A stretch of DNA of 64,000 nt from contig MU266353.1 of NCBI GenBank assembly GCA_021014945.1, forward strand, positions 124,001 to 188,000, written 5' to 3'. Under the pieces are notes generated by a model, which was not told the origin of the DNA, did not search any database, and worked only from the letters and a program-made list of their open reading frames with translations. A program made the translations under genes and the position numbers. This DNA comes from Leucogyrophana mollusca (Eukaryota; Basidiomycota; Agaricomycetes; Boletales). Positions within the stretch are counted from its first letter, which is position 1, and each line of letters begins with the position of its first letter. Below, piece after piece: positions 49,792-61,574 of the stretch.

Positions 49792-52166
49792 CTACTTACT
49801 GAGGTTCGCCACATAGCCTCTAGTTGTTGAACCTGAACTGTTCTGCTGGTCAATAGTAGCAGGGAAGTTAACGTCTGAAGAGGCTCCGCGGGCGCGACCT
49901 CCCGACGCAGGCGCGTCATCTGTACCCCGGGTTTGATTTTCACCATCGCTGGGATCAGGGTTTCGGCCACCACCGCCCCGGCCGTTCTTGCTATCGGCGC
50001 GGGAACGACCGGTCTTCTTCTGGCTATACGACTATATAAAGTTCAGCAAAACATTGACTTCGAAACCCACGTATTCAAACCCACCATCACAGTCTTGAGA
50101 GCACTGCAACGCGATGGAAAGCTGTAAGAAGCTAGCCTAGATGTAAAGCCTGTGGAAAACTTACCGTATTTGCAAACTTCGACAGTTGCAAAGAGTTGCA
50201 ACCTCGTAAACACCTACAGATGTGGAATTTGACAACGCCCGATGCATCGCGTGTTTAACTAAAGACTCCAAGTGGGTGATTTGATAAGTACTTGAGAGTA
50301 TCAGCAGTTGGCTGAGCACAGCCGGCGCATGCTGTAGTGGAGTGATTAGGGCCAGCGAGTAAAAATACTGCATCAACGCGAGTGTTATTGGATACGGTTC
50401 AGATAGATTGAAGGCGCGCGGAGTGAGTCGAGGATCAGGTCGTGAATCGGCGGAATCTGGTGCACCAGGAAGGTCAGGGAGTCCCACGTCCATGGATGAT
50501 GTAGGCATAATCTCAATTGCCTGCTTTGCCCGCTGCAAGAATTTGATCCTCTGGTCTTTGAACCATGGCCAGCGGTCCTCAAGTGTTTTTCTGGAACACT
50601 TGATTTTGCGCCCGTCGTCGCAGATAATTTCAAAATCTGCCAGCACGCCCTCCTCCAGCGCTGATAGACCAAATTCCTGCATGGGAACATCCAGTTGCAG
50701 TGCCGGTGGTTGATAGATCCCGAATGATTCCAGATCAATCACCGCGACATGATCCCAACTAAGGAGCCGCCGGTTATAGTCTTCAACTAGGTTTCCGTTG
50801 CGGTTGCCGAAGATCAAGTATTTGTTAGCCTCTTCCCACAGGCAGCCACGGAACCATGATCCAGTCGACACTGCGCTCCCTGGGTCAATGCGCGACCACT
50901 GCATGGTGATGAGATCCAGTGCCCATATAGAGTATGACTGATACGTATGGGCGAGGTACGTGCCAGCAATAATGAAGTGAGTGCCACAAATTGCGCCTGA
51001 TGGAAAGCGAAGACCAGGAGGGAATGCCGTCCCTGTCATCGCCGAGGAACGATCGGTTATTGTGAAGTCAGTGTCGGGTAGTGGGGAGAAGATATCAAGC
51101 TCGCGCTTCACATCTGTGAACTTAACGACATCATGTCGTAAGCTCAATAGTATAGATGGCGAGTGGTGAAAAGACACTCACGTTGTAGTTACTGTACAAG
51201 TAGATGTCGTTCGGGAAGTCGTCAGTTGGCGCGGTCGAATAGGGTAGATGGGCAAGAGATTCGGAAGGGGTGAATTCCTGTGATGATGGAGTCGCCTTGT
51301 CTGCTCTAAAACGAGCACCTGGAGGTCCAAGCATGGATGTTGTGTCCGCGGCGCGAATTTCTTCTTGAGGCAGCCGAACGCGTAAATTCGCGGAGACAGC
51401 GATGCTTCGATATGTGCCGCAATGATGGGGAAAGTTCCGTCGCTGAACCCAAGCTTTTCCCAGCAAATCATAAACGTAGACATCGTCTAACCAGATGTTG
51501 GAAAGGTCTTGTCCCCCAATGATGAAGAGACGATCCGAAGTGATGGATGACAAGTGGGCATACCGCGGCTTTGGCACCAAAGCCTCCGCGTTCGAATCCA
51601 GGGCGGCACCATTGGTTAACGAAGCTGGCAGCCAGCGCATAGACGATAGATCGAATATACGAACGTCATTCAGGACGCAAAGATCTTCTGGGTTATTGGA
51701 ATTGGGAGTGTTTCCCATCCCACCGAACACGATCAGCTGGTTGTTCCCTGAGAAGATCATCTCAGCGTCAGCGCAGCAGCATGGATAGAAACGTACATGT
51801 CTCGGTACAGTGGAAATATCGCGCTGCTGGAACATCGTCATCTGGGTGAGGATGTAGCATTTCCCATACAAATGTTTCCAAGTCGAAGACATAAAGGTCC
51901 GACACCATGCGGCGTTCAGTGACCAGCCGACCTCCCTAAGGCATGGTTAGAATTCGCAGCTTACAATTGTCAAGCAAGTCAGACTTACAAACAGATACAT
52001 CTTCGATCCTACGACGGTAGTCGTAGCGCCCTGTACAATGCATAGTCAGAGCCTGAGTTAAGCGGCGATAGACACGGGACATAGCGTGAGGACGTACCAC
52101 GAGTCTTGAGGGTACATCACCAGTCGTCTTGCGACAGAATGTGGTGAGATCCGATATGGAGTGCAT
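49792..52166 (-). CDS. Kelch-repeat and BTB-like protein, Ral2-like
   Basis: It resembles Ral2, which in fission yeast is needed for Ras1 activation. The ATG at 52166 opens MHSISDLTTFCRKTTGDVPS. Kelch repeats follow: TTTVVGSKMYLFGGRLV, NNQLIVFGGMGN (rebuilt across an intron) and RLFIIGGQDLSNIWLDDVYV. A second block of repeat-like sequence contains WALDLITMQWSRIDPG. A BTB-like half comes next (FEIICDDGRKIKCSRKTLED, YFYSLALITPLQHAPAVLSQ). Two short 3' introns lead to a Gly/Arg/Ser-rich tail, SYSQKKTGRSRADSKNGRGG, ending YVANLSK at 49792. This tail explains a membrane-like open frame seen on the opposite strand (49933-50127), which I do not call. About seven introns are needed. Ral2 identity is from domain order, not alignment. 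Confidence 0.78.
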
Positions 52167-55117
52167 CCTGTATGGTGCGTAGGCTGCGCAACGCTACGTT
52201 GAAGGAGGAGCAAAGCGTTGGGCGCCGAATTGCAAGCCAAACAACTCAGGATATGTAAATCACCCAAGGCGCATCGGGCTCTAAACCGGGGGAATCTGAG
52301 ATCTGCTCGGTTCATTCCGATGGGCACGTGGTGGCTGTTTCTCCTTTCCGGGGATGCTTCTTCTTGGAATGCCTGCATCCGTTACAGGAAAAGCGCGCAA
52401 GTCTAATTACTCAATCCCTGTGTGATCAGGTGGCCACGGGACGGTCAAAATCTTTCACCGCCGGCACAAAAACGATCACAGACGTCAAAAGCTACAGCAT
52501 TGGACGAACACAAGCACTGTCAAGATCGCTCAAATTTTCGAAACGATCGGCCCCCACGTCGCCCGAGCGGTTTGACTGAATGAAAAAAACGCTGAAAACG
52601 TTTTGCACTCTTCCGTGTTTGCCGCCTTGGATCCACCTTATCGAAATGAATCTCTGCTTGACAAGCATGATCGATCACACTTGTATGGCACGGCGTGTTC
52701 CCTGTGACAGCCGTAACGAGAGTTTCCTATTTTTACGTCCAGGAGCACGCTGCGACGATAGTGAGCATTCATAGAATTGTAGGCGCTCGCAGTGTACCTT
52801 ATATCTTGTCATGGGCTTGAGAGCGCATTCAAAGCGTGTGGTCAAATTGGCTATCTTGGATTCCCTTGAGTCCCAATGTCTCCAAAGTGGGTGTGGCTGT
52901 CCCCCCCTGTTTTCCTCGATGGATGACCTTGGAGCAAGTGGTCAAATTTGATCTCGCCGGGGATGCAGATGGAAGATTCTCAAGATGAGGCGTCGCTAAG
53001 ACCAGCAGGCTGAAGGGTCAGCAATGGCTTGTCCATAAGGATCTTCAGACGGTCCGATTCCCCACACTCAAGGTTATCAAGGTCCATCAGGGTCCATCGT
53101 AGCAAAGGGTAGACTTCGGATTTGGTCATCTCTGCCTTAATATTCATTTGCCGCAGCGAATAAACCTCGAAAATTGAAGGAGAAGCCCACTCGCGACAGT
53201 CTCGATATCAGCGAGGCGCCCATAAACAACGAAAGATGGCAACGAACTTACATCCGCAGCAATTTATTGTGTTTGTGCGACTGATGCCGGGCATCCCTCG
53301 TCGCGTCCACCGTTCCCTTCCTTTGACGCCTGACGAAGATCTGCTCGTCCGGAAATCTAAAATAATCGTATATCCGCATTCACCAGACAGACATATCCCC
53401 TGTCTAAGTTTGTATCATCACGTCGACGGTGAACTATGCCAGGCGGGTACCTCTGGGTACCTTCACAAAAATAGCTGTGTTCATTATTCGCATCGCCCCC
53501 TCAAACTTGCCTCGGGAAAACAAACAATACGTAAGCACGGAATGGAAGTAGTAATCGCAGGCCTATACGTACCGATCCATCAGTCGTCTACATATCCAAG
53601 CTTTCGTGGACACGAATTGAGTTTGAGGGACGGGAGATATTTCTGGGCATCCGGTCGCAATAGTACACCGCGAAGGATGACGAGCCAAATCAGATATTCC
53701 GTGGGCAGACAAGAAGGAAGTCCGACTCGTCGCGCGATTACACCCGAACGGATCGTTTCGAAGCGCCTACCGCGAACGCTCGAAGCAGCTGCTCTTGTGA
53801 TCCACGGAGACGCGTCGCAATAGGTCGAAGATCGATGTGCTTTGCAAGGGGAGCCGCGGCGTAAGTAGACTCTGAGCTCCCGCGTCTCAAGTCCAGGGAG
53901 CTTCTCGCGCAGCGACGGCGCGTTATTGTTGAAGGTTTCCAAAAGAATGTTCTCTCCGAGACGGACTGAGCGCATCGTAATTTCACCATTGAAGGTCGAC
54001 AACTTCCTCCAAAAAGTTGGTCACCCTCTCGACACCCATTTGGATATATCCAACACAGTGTACTGCGCGGAGATTGTAAGGACCTTGGCCGGATCATCAA
54101 GTTTCAACCAAGCGACTGTCCCCGCACATCCATCGTGTGCGGAGGGTTCATACTAGTGAGTCGCGCTGTTGATGCCAGCAATTCGGAAACAGGAACTTGA
54201 AGTAAAGAGCATAGCATCTGAAGTCTGGAAACGCTGATTCCTGTCAATTTCTTATACGAACTGTAGGGCATAGGCACAACTGTCAAAGCACCTCAGCTGA
54301 GTTATACGGAAGAGTCATTGATGGTAGCAATGTCCAAAGAAATGGGAAACGGAACGCACTAAGGACGCTGTCTGTCAACTTGAACATGTTGGAGTGATGT
54401 ATTGTCAAGGGATTACATGTGTAAAGCTCTGAGGCTGATCTGTAGCATAGCGTCAGGGCTTTGAAAAACGAATGAAGAACATTGTCTCCAAGAGCAACTC
54501 TGACAGAAGTTAGACCAAAAAGTCGGTTAGGTAGACTTACCAGGGCTTTGGAGGGAAAGAAGTTTAGGCTACCAAAGATGAACACTGGAATCAATACCCA
54601 AATGAACGGTGAACGGAGCACACTAGGACGTCGGGGGTCAAGTTGCTTAACCAAGGTCTTGGATGAAAAAAGAGTGTTCTCATAATCAAAGGCGAATCGT
54701 AGCCGGCGAATTACTACGACGCTCCCAGTCTGATCGATCCCTGCAAGGTCGCGTGCTGGAAAAAGGACTTGAGCGTACACGCCAGGAGCCAGAAGAGTGT
54801 CAATGTCAAAGGTCTGCCTTTGACCTCACTCGAAAAAATTCGTTAGTGCTGATCCATGTATGGAGTATGTCTCTCACACTCCACGTGATTAGCTCCGGAA
54901 CAGACGATCGATGAGTACAGCTCCGATCCCGAGCCGAGCATGATCATGAGGTGATTGCAGTGGACTACTCTTGAGTCATTCAGAGCTTTTGTCCATCCCG
55001 ATTTTTAGGCTCTTGACCAATACCATCATCTCGCACGCAAGAATAACCACTCCCAGCGTCTTCAGCAAATCTTTCGGCCACAAAACACCCTCGCTCTTCC
55101 CGCTGCAGTCTCCAGTC
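52167..55117. other. 2.9-kb stretch without a supported gene
   Basis: Open frames occur on both strands, the longest being 53236-53823 on + (195 codons) and 54283-54780 on - (165 codons). None has a recognisable domain. Minus-strand pieces such as SVRLGENILLETFNNNAPSL and KLPGLETRELRVYL look mildly like leucine-rich repeats, but they fall in different frames without clear splice joins. This could be a decayed LRR or F-box gene, or chance. Confidence 0.3.
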
Positions 55118-55886
55118 ATGGCTTCCGAGTCCGTTTTAGTTGACGAGACGCCCGACAAGCTCAAGGTTAAAGGCCACGTTCAGTACGAGACTCCAGACAC
55201 AATATCCCCGACATCGGTACACCATTCCCCGCTTGAACAGTTCCACATCTGGTTCAACGAGGCGCGGAAAGCTGGGGTCCATGAACCCGAGTCTATGTCG
55301 CTCTCCACCGCAACGCCCACGGGCATCCCCTCCTCGCGCATGGTGCTCTTCAGGCAACTCGACACCCGTGGTTTCGTGTTCTATACCAACTACACTTCCC
55401 GCAAGTCGCAGGAGCTTCTTGCGAACCCGCATGCCTCATTGTTGTTTTTCTGGCGAGAACAGACGAGGCAGGTGAGGGTGCTTGGCAGGGTGGAGAAGGT
55501 TAGTAAAGAGGAGAGCGAAGAATATTTCAAAAGTCGGCCGATCGGCAGTCAGTTGGGCGCCTGGGCGAGCAGACAAAGCAGCATGATACACGAGGGAGAG
55601 CTGCATGCAAGAGTCGAAAAACTGCAGCAGCGCTTCGGAGTCCGCGAGGGCGACTCTGCTGGCGAGGTTCCGCTGCCTGAATTTTGGGGCGGATGGAGAG
55701 TAGTACCAAGGTGAAATGCCGACCTCTGTTCACGCCGCAACTGAACCCTTCTGATATCTTCTCTGTAGGGAGGTCGAGTTTTGGCTTGGTAAACCATCCC
55801 GCCTCCATGATCGAGTGCGCTACCTTCGGAAGGAAGGCTCTCCTGATGACCAGCCGGAGTGGACCATCGAGAGGCTCTCGCCATGA
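55118..55886 (+). CDS. PDX3: Pyridoxamine 5'-phosphate oxidase
   Basis: This FMN enzyme makes pyridoxal 5'-phosphate from pyridoxine or pyridoxamine phosphate using O2. Two exons joined through a 59-nt intron give about 241 residues, the usual length. Motifs: [59 protein letters not shown] (FMN and substrate loop), [34 protein letters not shown]. The second exon supplies the C-terminal signature [17 protein letters not shown] and the ending RLSP. The ATG at 55118 is used, because the longer frame opens with TTG and its extra part is not family-like. Confidence 0.93.
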
Positions 55887-56093
55887 CTGAAGAGTCGAAG
55901 ATACCACCATCGAGAAATGCACAATACATTTTGATCAATCTAGAAACGATGCATGTATTTACAACCGGAATAGCTCTCATCACAATCTGGAAGACTGGCG
56001 CTGTGACTCCAGGAAATAACTACGGATGCAACAGGAAGTTATGGTTCTGATTTGTTCTGTCCCAGGTGCCAGTGGAAAGAGCGGAAGTCGATT

Positions 56094-57565
56094 TTATGTT
56101 TTCGAAGGATGGATCGGCCGTACGCGCGGCTGTTTGTCAAAATGAGCAGCGGACCCCATGAGGAAGCTAGGTTCGGTCCCATCTCCCTGTGATGCGGTTA
56201 TCAGATACTCGTCAGTGTTGCAGCCTTCGGGAAAGCGACCTACGATCATGGTCGTTGGGAATCCAGGGTCAAACGGCAGAACGCTTTCCAAATATTGCAT
56301 GTGAGCTGGAGCCAAGTCGATGTCCAAGGCTTCAAGATTCCCGTGGAGATACTCGACTTTACGCCCGCCAATGAGCGGAAACACGTACGGAGTTTTCTGC
56401 ATCAGATAAGCAATCGCAACTGTACGAAAGTGAGTCCGTGTTGCTCGCGACCGATGAGATGGCTGTACCTGCAGTGACGTGCTTAGCGCCTACCTCCTTC
56501 GCAACTTTCTCGAGCGCCTGCGAAATATTCTTTTCGTCTTCATTACGCTCCCAGTTCGGGTCCACCATTGTTCGCCCCTTTTCTCCAGTCTGGCGGCGAC
56601 GTTCTTCTTCTTCGTCGGTACGGAACTTACCGCCGCCAAGAACGTTCCAAGGAGCCAAAGCGAGACCTGTAGGTCGTAATCATCAATTGGCAGAGGCATA
56701 TGAGATGGAAATATACATACCTTCAGCGCGCGCCATAGGAATGATCTCGCGCTCAAAAGAGCGCTCCATTACATTCCACATACCCTGATAAATTACGAAC
56801 GGCGTCTTTCCATGATCCCGGGCATATTGATTCGCTTTAGAGACGACCCACGCCGGCGTGTCAGAGACACCCTAAGCATGATGGATGGGCATCAATAGGT
56901 TGGTCACGACTGCAACAGATCTCTTTACCAAGTACAAAACCTTGCCCTGCTGGACAAGGGTATGCAGGCCGTTCATGACTTCTTCGACGGAAGTGTCGTA
57001 GTCCCACCAGTGGAGATACAAAATATCGATGTACGACGTTCGCAATTTTTTCAAGCTTGCCTGGACACTAATGTGCATAGATTTGACGTTATTACCAACG
57101 TAGGCAACTTGTTGCTTAATGTTCTTGTTGCCTCGCTTGAAGTTGGTCGTGTACTAATGAGCCACAGAAATGAGTTCGAATACGCTGGACGCGATATTAA
57201 ATCCACCTTTGTCGCGATGACCAGTTGATCGCGAATACCACGCTTTTCGGCCCACTCTCCAATAATCTCTTCGGAACTTTCATCTTGGCTGGAGGGAATC
57301 ATTGAGCTATGTCATTACCCCTATTAACCCGAGCTTACTAGTTGTTCGCAGTGTCAATGAAGTTTCCGCCTGCGTCGTAGAACGCGTCAAGCAGTTTGAC
57401 CGAGGAGGCTTTGTCCATGGCGCCCATCCCGAGGTCATGCCACTTATCCCCGATGGACATGGCACCAAGGGCTAGCGGAGAGACATGGACTCCGGCGTGA
57501 GGGCTGAGGACACGGTAGCGACCGAGTCTTGTGGGGGGAGGTGGGGGAGGTGCGAAAAGGCTCAT
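56094..57565 (-). CDS. Aldo/keto reductase, aryl-alcohol/norsolorinate reductase type
   Basis: This NADP(H)-dependent reductase of carbonyls resembles AAD-type and norsolorinic acid reductase enzymes found in fungal secondary metabolism and lignin-aromatic turnover. The start is [20 protein letters not shown]. The AKR tetrad can be traced: Asp in [12 protein letters not shown], Tyr in the same motif, Lys in QLVIATK, and His in DILYLHWWD. Further blocks are [74 protein letters not shown] and the cofactor-binding [12 protein letters not shown]. Several introns of about 50-60 nt are needed. A TATA box lies 55 nt upstream. It is divergent from terpene synthase 2 across 1.25 kb, so a shared role in one pathway is possible but unproven. 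Confidence 0.88.
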
Positions 57566-58817
57566 GGAGGTAATAGTTGAGAAAGAAAATGAAGATGGGG
57601 GAATGGAATATTCGGCGAGGCTTTTATACACTCGCAGGTTCACCTACAGACTACTGATCGCTATGACGTCGTGGATGTGCATTCCTTGAGTGTATACCGC
57701 CAACAGGGGCGCTGGTCGACAGGGGCACGGTACATTGCAATCCTACAGTCTAAGTCCTGTTGACGATCACGAGAGGCGTTGATTAATATTCACGACTCTC
57801 ACTGTGTAAAATCGCAAAACCCTCGTGTTCCAGTGGATGGCATCCCGCCAAGTTGATGTTCCCTCGGGCACTGGGCACTCTGAACGTGCACGTGAGCGCT
57901 TATGCTGTATCCAATCGGGATTCACCGGGGAGTCAACGACTCGGAGACGCCAATCGAATCTACCGCGTCCGTCAAGTGGCTGCTTGCAAGTTTAACAAGG
58001 GATTCGGCCCAGAACCTGTATGTGCTTCAGGTTTTGGTGGTTAGAAGACACCAAAAGCAGACGACCAATTCACATTTCCGGCGCAACACAGCGCAGAAAA
58101 GCTTGGGTTGAGGTGAGTTGCCTGTTGACTCCGTGGAAGTACAAACTAGGCTCAATAACCTTTAAGCTTCCCCGGCCCCAGGGGCCGCTATAAGGGATGA
58201 TAACTGTGATTCGGATGTAGAAGCGTCTTCGCTCGGCTGCACACCCTCCGAGAGCCGTCGCTGCCTTGCGGAGGCCGAGCGGGAGGAGTATTTTGATCCG
58301 GTGTCCGAGTCTGCTGGGGACACGAGGATTCGCGTGGCATGACACTGAAGCCTGGACCCGTCCTAAACGCCACAGCGAAAACATGGGCGCGTTTCAGGCG
58401 TTTCTCCACTTTATTGCACCACTCCCAATTTTCCCTCGGACCTGGTCTTTGATGGTGAAGATCAGCTGTTGAATGACACAAGCCCTTGGCTTGACCGTTA
58501 GCGGAAACAGATCTCGTAATACACATTCATCCTCCCCGGTTGCAACTGATAGATTGCGAACCGCCCGCAGCGCCTACCATCGATTGCCTCTGTGAGGGCG
58601 TGTGTCCCACATGGTCTCCCTGCTAGCAACTGCTAGCCGACCGTTATGATGCGCCACTCATACTCTACAAGGTAAGCTTTGGCTTTGGACTCAGACTCCG
58701 CTATCGAGTATCAGGATGAACCCCGACATATCTGTCCAAGCGAATGGATAAATTGAGGACATTTTTGTTGACCTCCCAGAGGTCCCTCTGATTCGACCCT
58801 CGGGCTGTGGATTCGTT
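57566..58817. promoter_or_regulatory. Divergent intergenic region, aldo/keto reductase and terpene synthase 2
   Basis: Besides the TATA box, it contains no supported gene. Short frames on both strands near 58070-58530 have no motif. Confidence 0.4.
57621..57628 (-). promoter_or_regulatory. TATA box of the aldo/keto reductase gene
   Basis: TATAAAAG on the minus strand, 55 nt before the ATG, followed by a pyrimidine-rich leader. Confidence 0.5.
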
Positions 58818-60115
58818 ATGCCTACCGAGACGAAGATGTTTCATTTGCCCGACACGATGGCCACTTGGCCGTGGCCTCGCGTCATCAACCCACACTTCGA
58901 AGAGGTCAAGGCCGCGTCAGATGGCTGGTTTCGCAGTTTGAAGGCGTTCAGCCCAAAGTCCCAGAAGTCTTTTGAGAGAGCTGATCTGTGTATGTTCCGT
59001 CTTTTGACTGATGGCTTGCGCGTCTTATGCTTCATTGGTAACCTAGCTCGATTTGGGGCTCTGGCCTATCCGCACGCCTCCAAAGGTGCGCACGATGCGA
59101 TCATTTGCAGAGGGCTGACGATCCTAGCTTATAATTCTCTGCGGTAAGAACACCTCCGCACAGGATGCGATCTCATTTATGTGGGCTTCGTAGTCGACGA
59201 GTACACCGACATTGAAAATGCCGAAGTTACCCGCGAAATGATTGAGATTGCGATTGACGCGCTCAATAATCCCCACAAGCCTCGACCCGAGGGGGAAGTT
59301 ATACTCGGCGAGGTTGTGCGACAGTAAGTTTACTTTGCCTGATGTCCCATTACTTGATTGCGTGCAAATTGCTAAGGTCGGCGCGCAGATTCTGGGCGTT
59401 AGCCATAAAAACCGCCAGCCCAACCTCACAGCGCCATTTCGTCAAACATTTCACTGACTATCTCCATGGCGTGTTGACCCAGTCTGCTGACCGCGATGTG
59501 GGGCTTTGCCGTGGCATCGAAGACTACCTGGTTGTCCGCCGGGACAACATTGGCGCACAGGCTGCATTCGTCTGCTTGCACCTCGGAGTGGACTTCGAAG
59601 ATGATGTATACTACCACCCAGTCATCGTTGAACTATCGGGATACGTCGCAGACATGGTTCTCGTTGACAACGTGAGACTCTATTATGTGCTGAAACGGTT
59701 GGCGGGTCACGGATCACCTTTGTTATAGGACATGTGTTCATACAACAGAGAACAGGCCACCGGGGACGAGAATCACAACCTCATCACAGCGGTGATGCGC
59801 GAGCTCAACATCGACCTCGACAGCGCCATGGCGTGGGCAGCAAACTACCACGTCGAACTGCAGCACAAGTTTATCAGCGGCTTGAAGAGAGTGCCCTCCT
59901 GGGGGCCTACGATCGACAAGCACATGCAGGAGTACCTGGACGGAATGGCATACTGGGCGAGGGGCAACGCTACGTGGTGCTTCGAGAGTGAGCGGTACTT
60001 TGGGAAGAAGGGTCCCGAGATTCAGAAAACTCGCATGGTTCCCCTGCTGCCGAAGGTGTGGGTGAATCCTGAGCTCCACAGAGACGAAGTTGTCGTCGCA
60101 GATATAGAGCTTTAG
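58818..60115 (+). CDS. Sesquiterpene synthase 2, protoilludene-synthase type
   Basis: This second class I terpene cyclase is closely related to the one at 21966 and intact after removing five introns at the same places. It starts KMFHLPDTMATWPWPRVINP. The Asp-rich motif is DEYTD, followed by IENAEVTREMIE. The NSE triad NDMCSYNRE spans an intron, and the RY pair is in SERYFG. The C-terminus (TRMVPLL, then VNPELHRDEVVVADIEL) matches synthase 1. The ATG at 58818 gives the family-type start. Differences from synthase 1 in the helices lining the pocket (for example [11 protein letters not shown] against VDFEDDVYYHP) leave it open whether both make the same product. It lies on the opposite strand, 35 kb from synthase 1. 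Confidence 0.9.
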
Positions 60116-60739
60116 GTGGGTGCTCTGTCCCTTGGTGGCCCTACATTGGTTGACGGCCTGTCGATCAAGTCAGCCGAACCGCATACGTTGCACGATAGCG
60201 ACACCGCCCCCCCGCGATACACCCCTAGGTGCTTCTCCGTAGGACTGGCGTAGATCTCAAACGATCAAATGCACTGCGGCAGACATCGGCCACTCTTGCT
60301 CGGTTCCCTGAAGGCGTTTCAGGTCGCAGCAGCTGACGGGAGTTAATCCCACCCTGCGGCCGGTCACCTCTTGTACCATTGAACGCCAACTGTAACAAAG
60401 TTGTACTATAGTCTTTCTTCTTCGAATAGGGATAATGCTGTCAATCGAAGGTCCTACTGCGAAGTATACACCGGAGCTCTCCCCGGCACACCTTCAAGCT
60501 GCAAATTTCAAGTTGGACTGGACCAACGACTAGAGTTGCCAATTACGCTTGGTTTTCCGATCTGTTCTATGCCGCTGACCGGGCCCTGACTATGATACGT
60601 TATTTTACCACCACCTCCCCCTATTCGGCACTTTTCTCCTCTTACATATCCCACAGCAACAACCACCGCGCTGGACGTAAAGCGACCGACTTATCGACCG
60701 ATCGACACCTTGTCGAAGGCGATGCTGAGCGCGAACTCT
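60116..60739. other. Intergenic region after terpene synthase 2
   Basis: It holds the terpene synthase 3'UTR and unassigned sequence. No supported frame was seen. Confidence 0.35.
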
Positions 60740-61280
60740 TACTTTGTGACTCTCACCGCTTCACCGCCGGATTCATGCCCTCCCCTTTGTCCTTCGTCGG
60801 GAAAAAAAGTCGACACGATCGAGTGGTGCCGGAATTAAATCGCGACGACAACCAAATTGTTGAACAAGGATCAGGATAAAATCTCGAATGAGTCGCCTTT
60901 GCACGTTCTGGATGATGTCAATGGGCGATGGCAAAGGTGACAAGAAAGACAGCCCGCATAAACTCGGCCTTCGTGACACTCAACCCCAGATTGCTGTACA
61001 AATGGCGGCCCGGGCTCTTAGCATCACGAGCACTACCGGGTGTACGACAAATTCCCGGAGGTCGCGCCAGAGGTCGTTATCTGGGGGAATCTCACTCTGA
61101 ACCCATATGAAAAGCGCATCAGGGTATCATTCATGGGATACTCCTCGCTGTCCTCGTGCTGCTCCTCCCTATTGTCCTGCGTCTGCTTGGCCGGTTCGCT
61201 GAGGGCATATCGACCAAATCTGGGCTCGAACTTAATCTTATGATGCACTACTTTATAGTCCAAGTTATCGTGGGTACACG
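60740..61280 (+). pseudogene. Decayed fragment of a CSC1/OSCA-type channel gene
   Basis: Pieces typical of the CSC1 (RSN1_7TM) membrane channel family appear in order but in different frames. These are VGKKVDTIEWCRN (frame lost at a run of seven A near 60805, with a TAA just after), NSAFVTLNP, QIAVQMAARAL, HYRVYDKFPEVAPEVVIWGN with LTLNPYEKRIR, and GILLAVLVLLLPIVLRLLGR with FAEGISTKSGLELNL. At least three frameshifts and one stop interrupt it. The first half of the membrane domain is missing between YEKRIR and the LLLPIVLRLL helix. The gene cannot make a channel. I saw no intact copy of this gene in the window. Confidence 0.7.
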
Positions 61281-61574
61281 ATCCTCTTCCCCGTGGATAT
61301 TGCTGATGATTCTGGTAACAGCACTCACCCTTAATCATGACGCTCAGTTCAGGAATAAACTCAGCATTGCCATGGCTTCTCGAGAACCCGACATCGATCC
61401 CTTCGCTCCTGGCACAATATCTACCCTAGGCACCAATTGTCCTCCTGACTTACGTTCAGCACGAGATATTTACTTCATAATCTACCCTCGCATCGCGATT
61501 GTTCGAAAATCTGGGTCGTCAAACATAGAGACGTACATGTAGCATACATCGCCATATGTGCCAATATCATGGCC

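Noticed and set aside
49933..50127. Small + strand frame with a membrane-like segment
   Set aside because: It opens with TTG and lies antisense to the Gly/Arg-rich tail of the Kelch protein, whose splicing is well supported.
53236..53823. 195-codon + strand frame starting with ATG
   Set aside because: No recognisable domain and no splice context. A minus-strand frame of similar length overlaps it, and composition gives no preference.
54971..55117. Extended N-terminus for the pyridoxamine-phosphate oxidase
   Set aside because: The extension opens at TTG; the first ATG at 55118 gives a normal-length enzyme.
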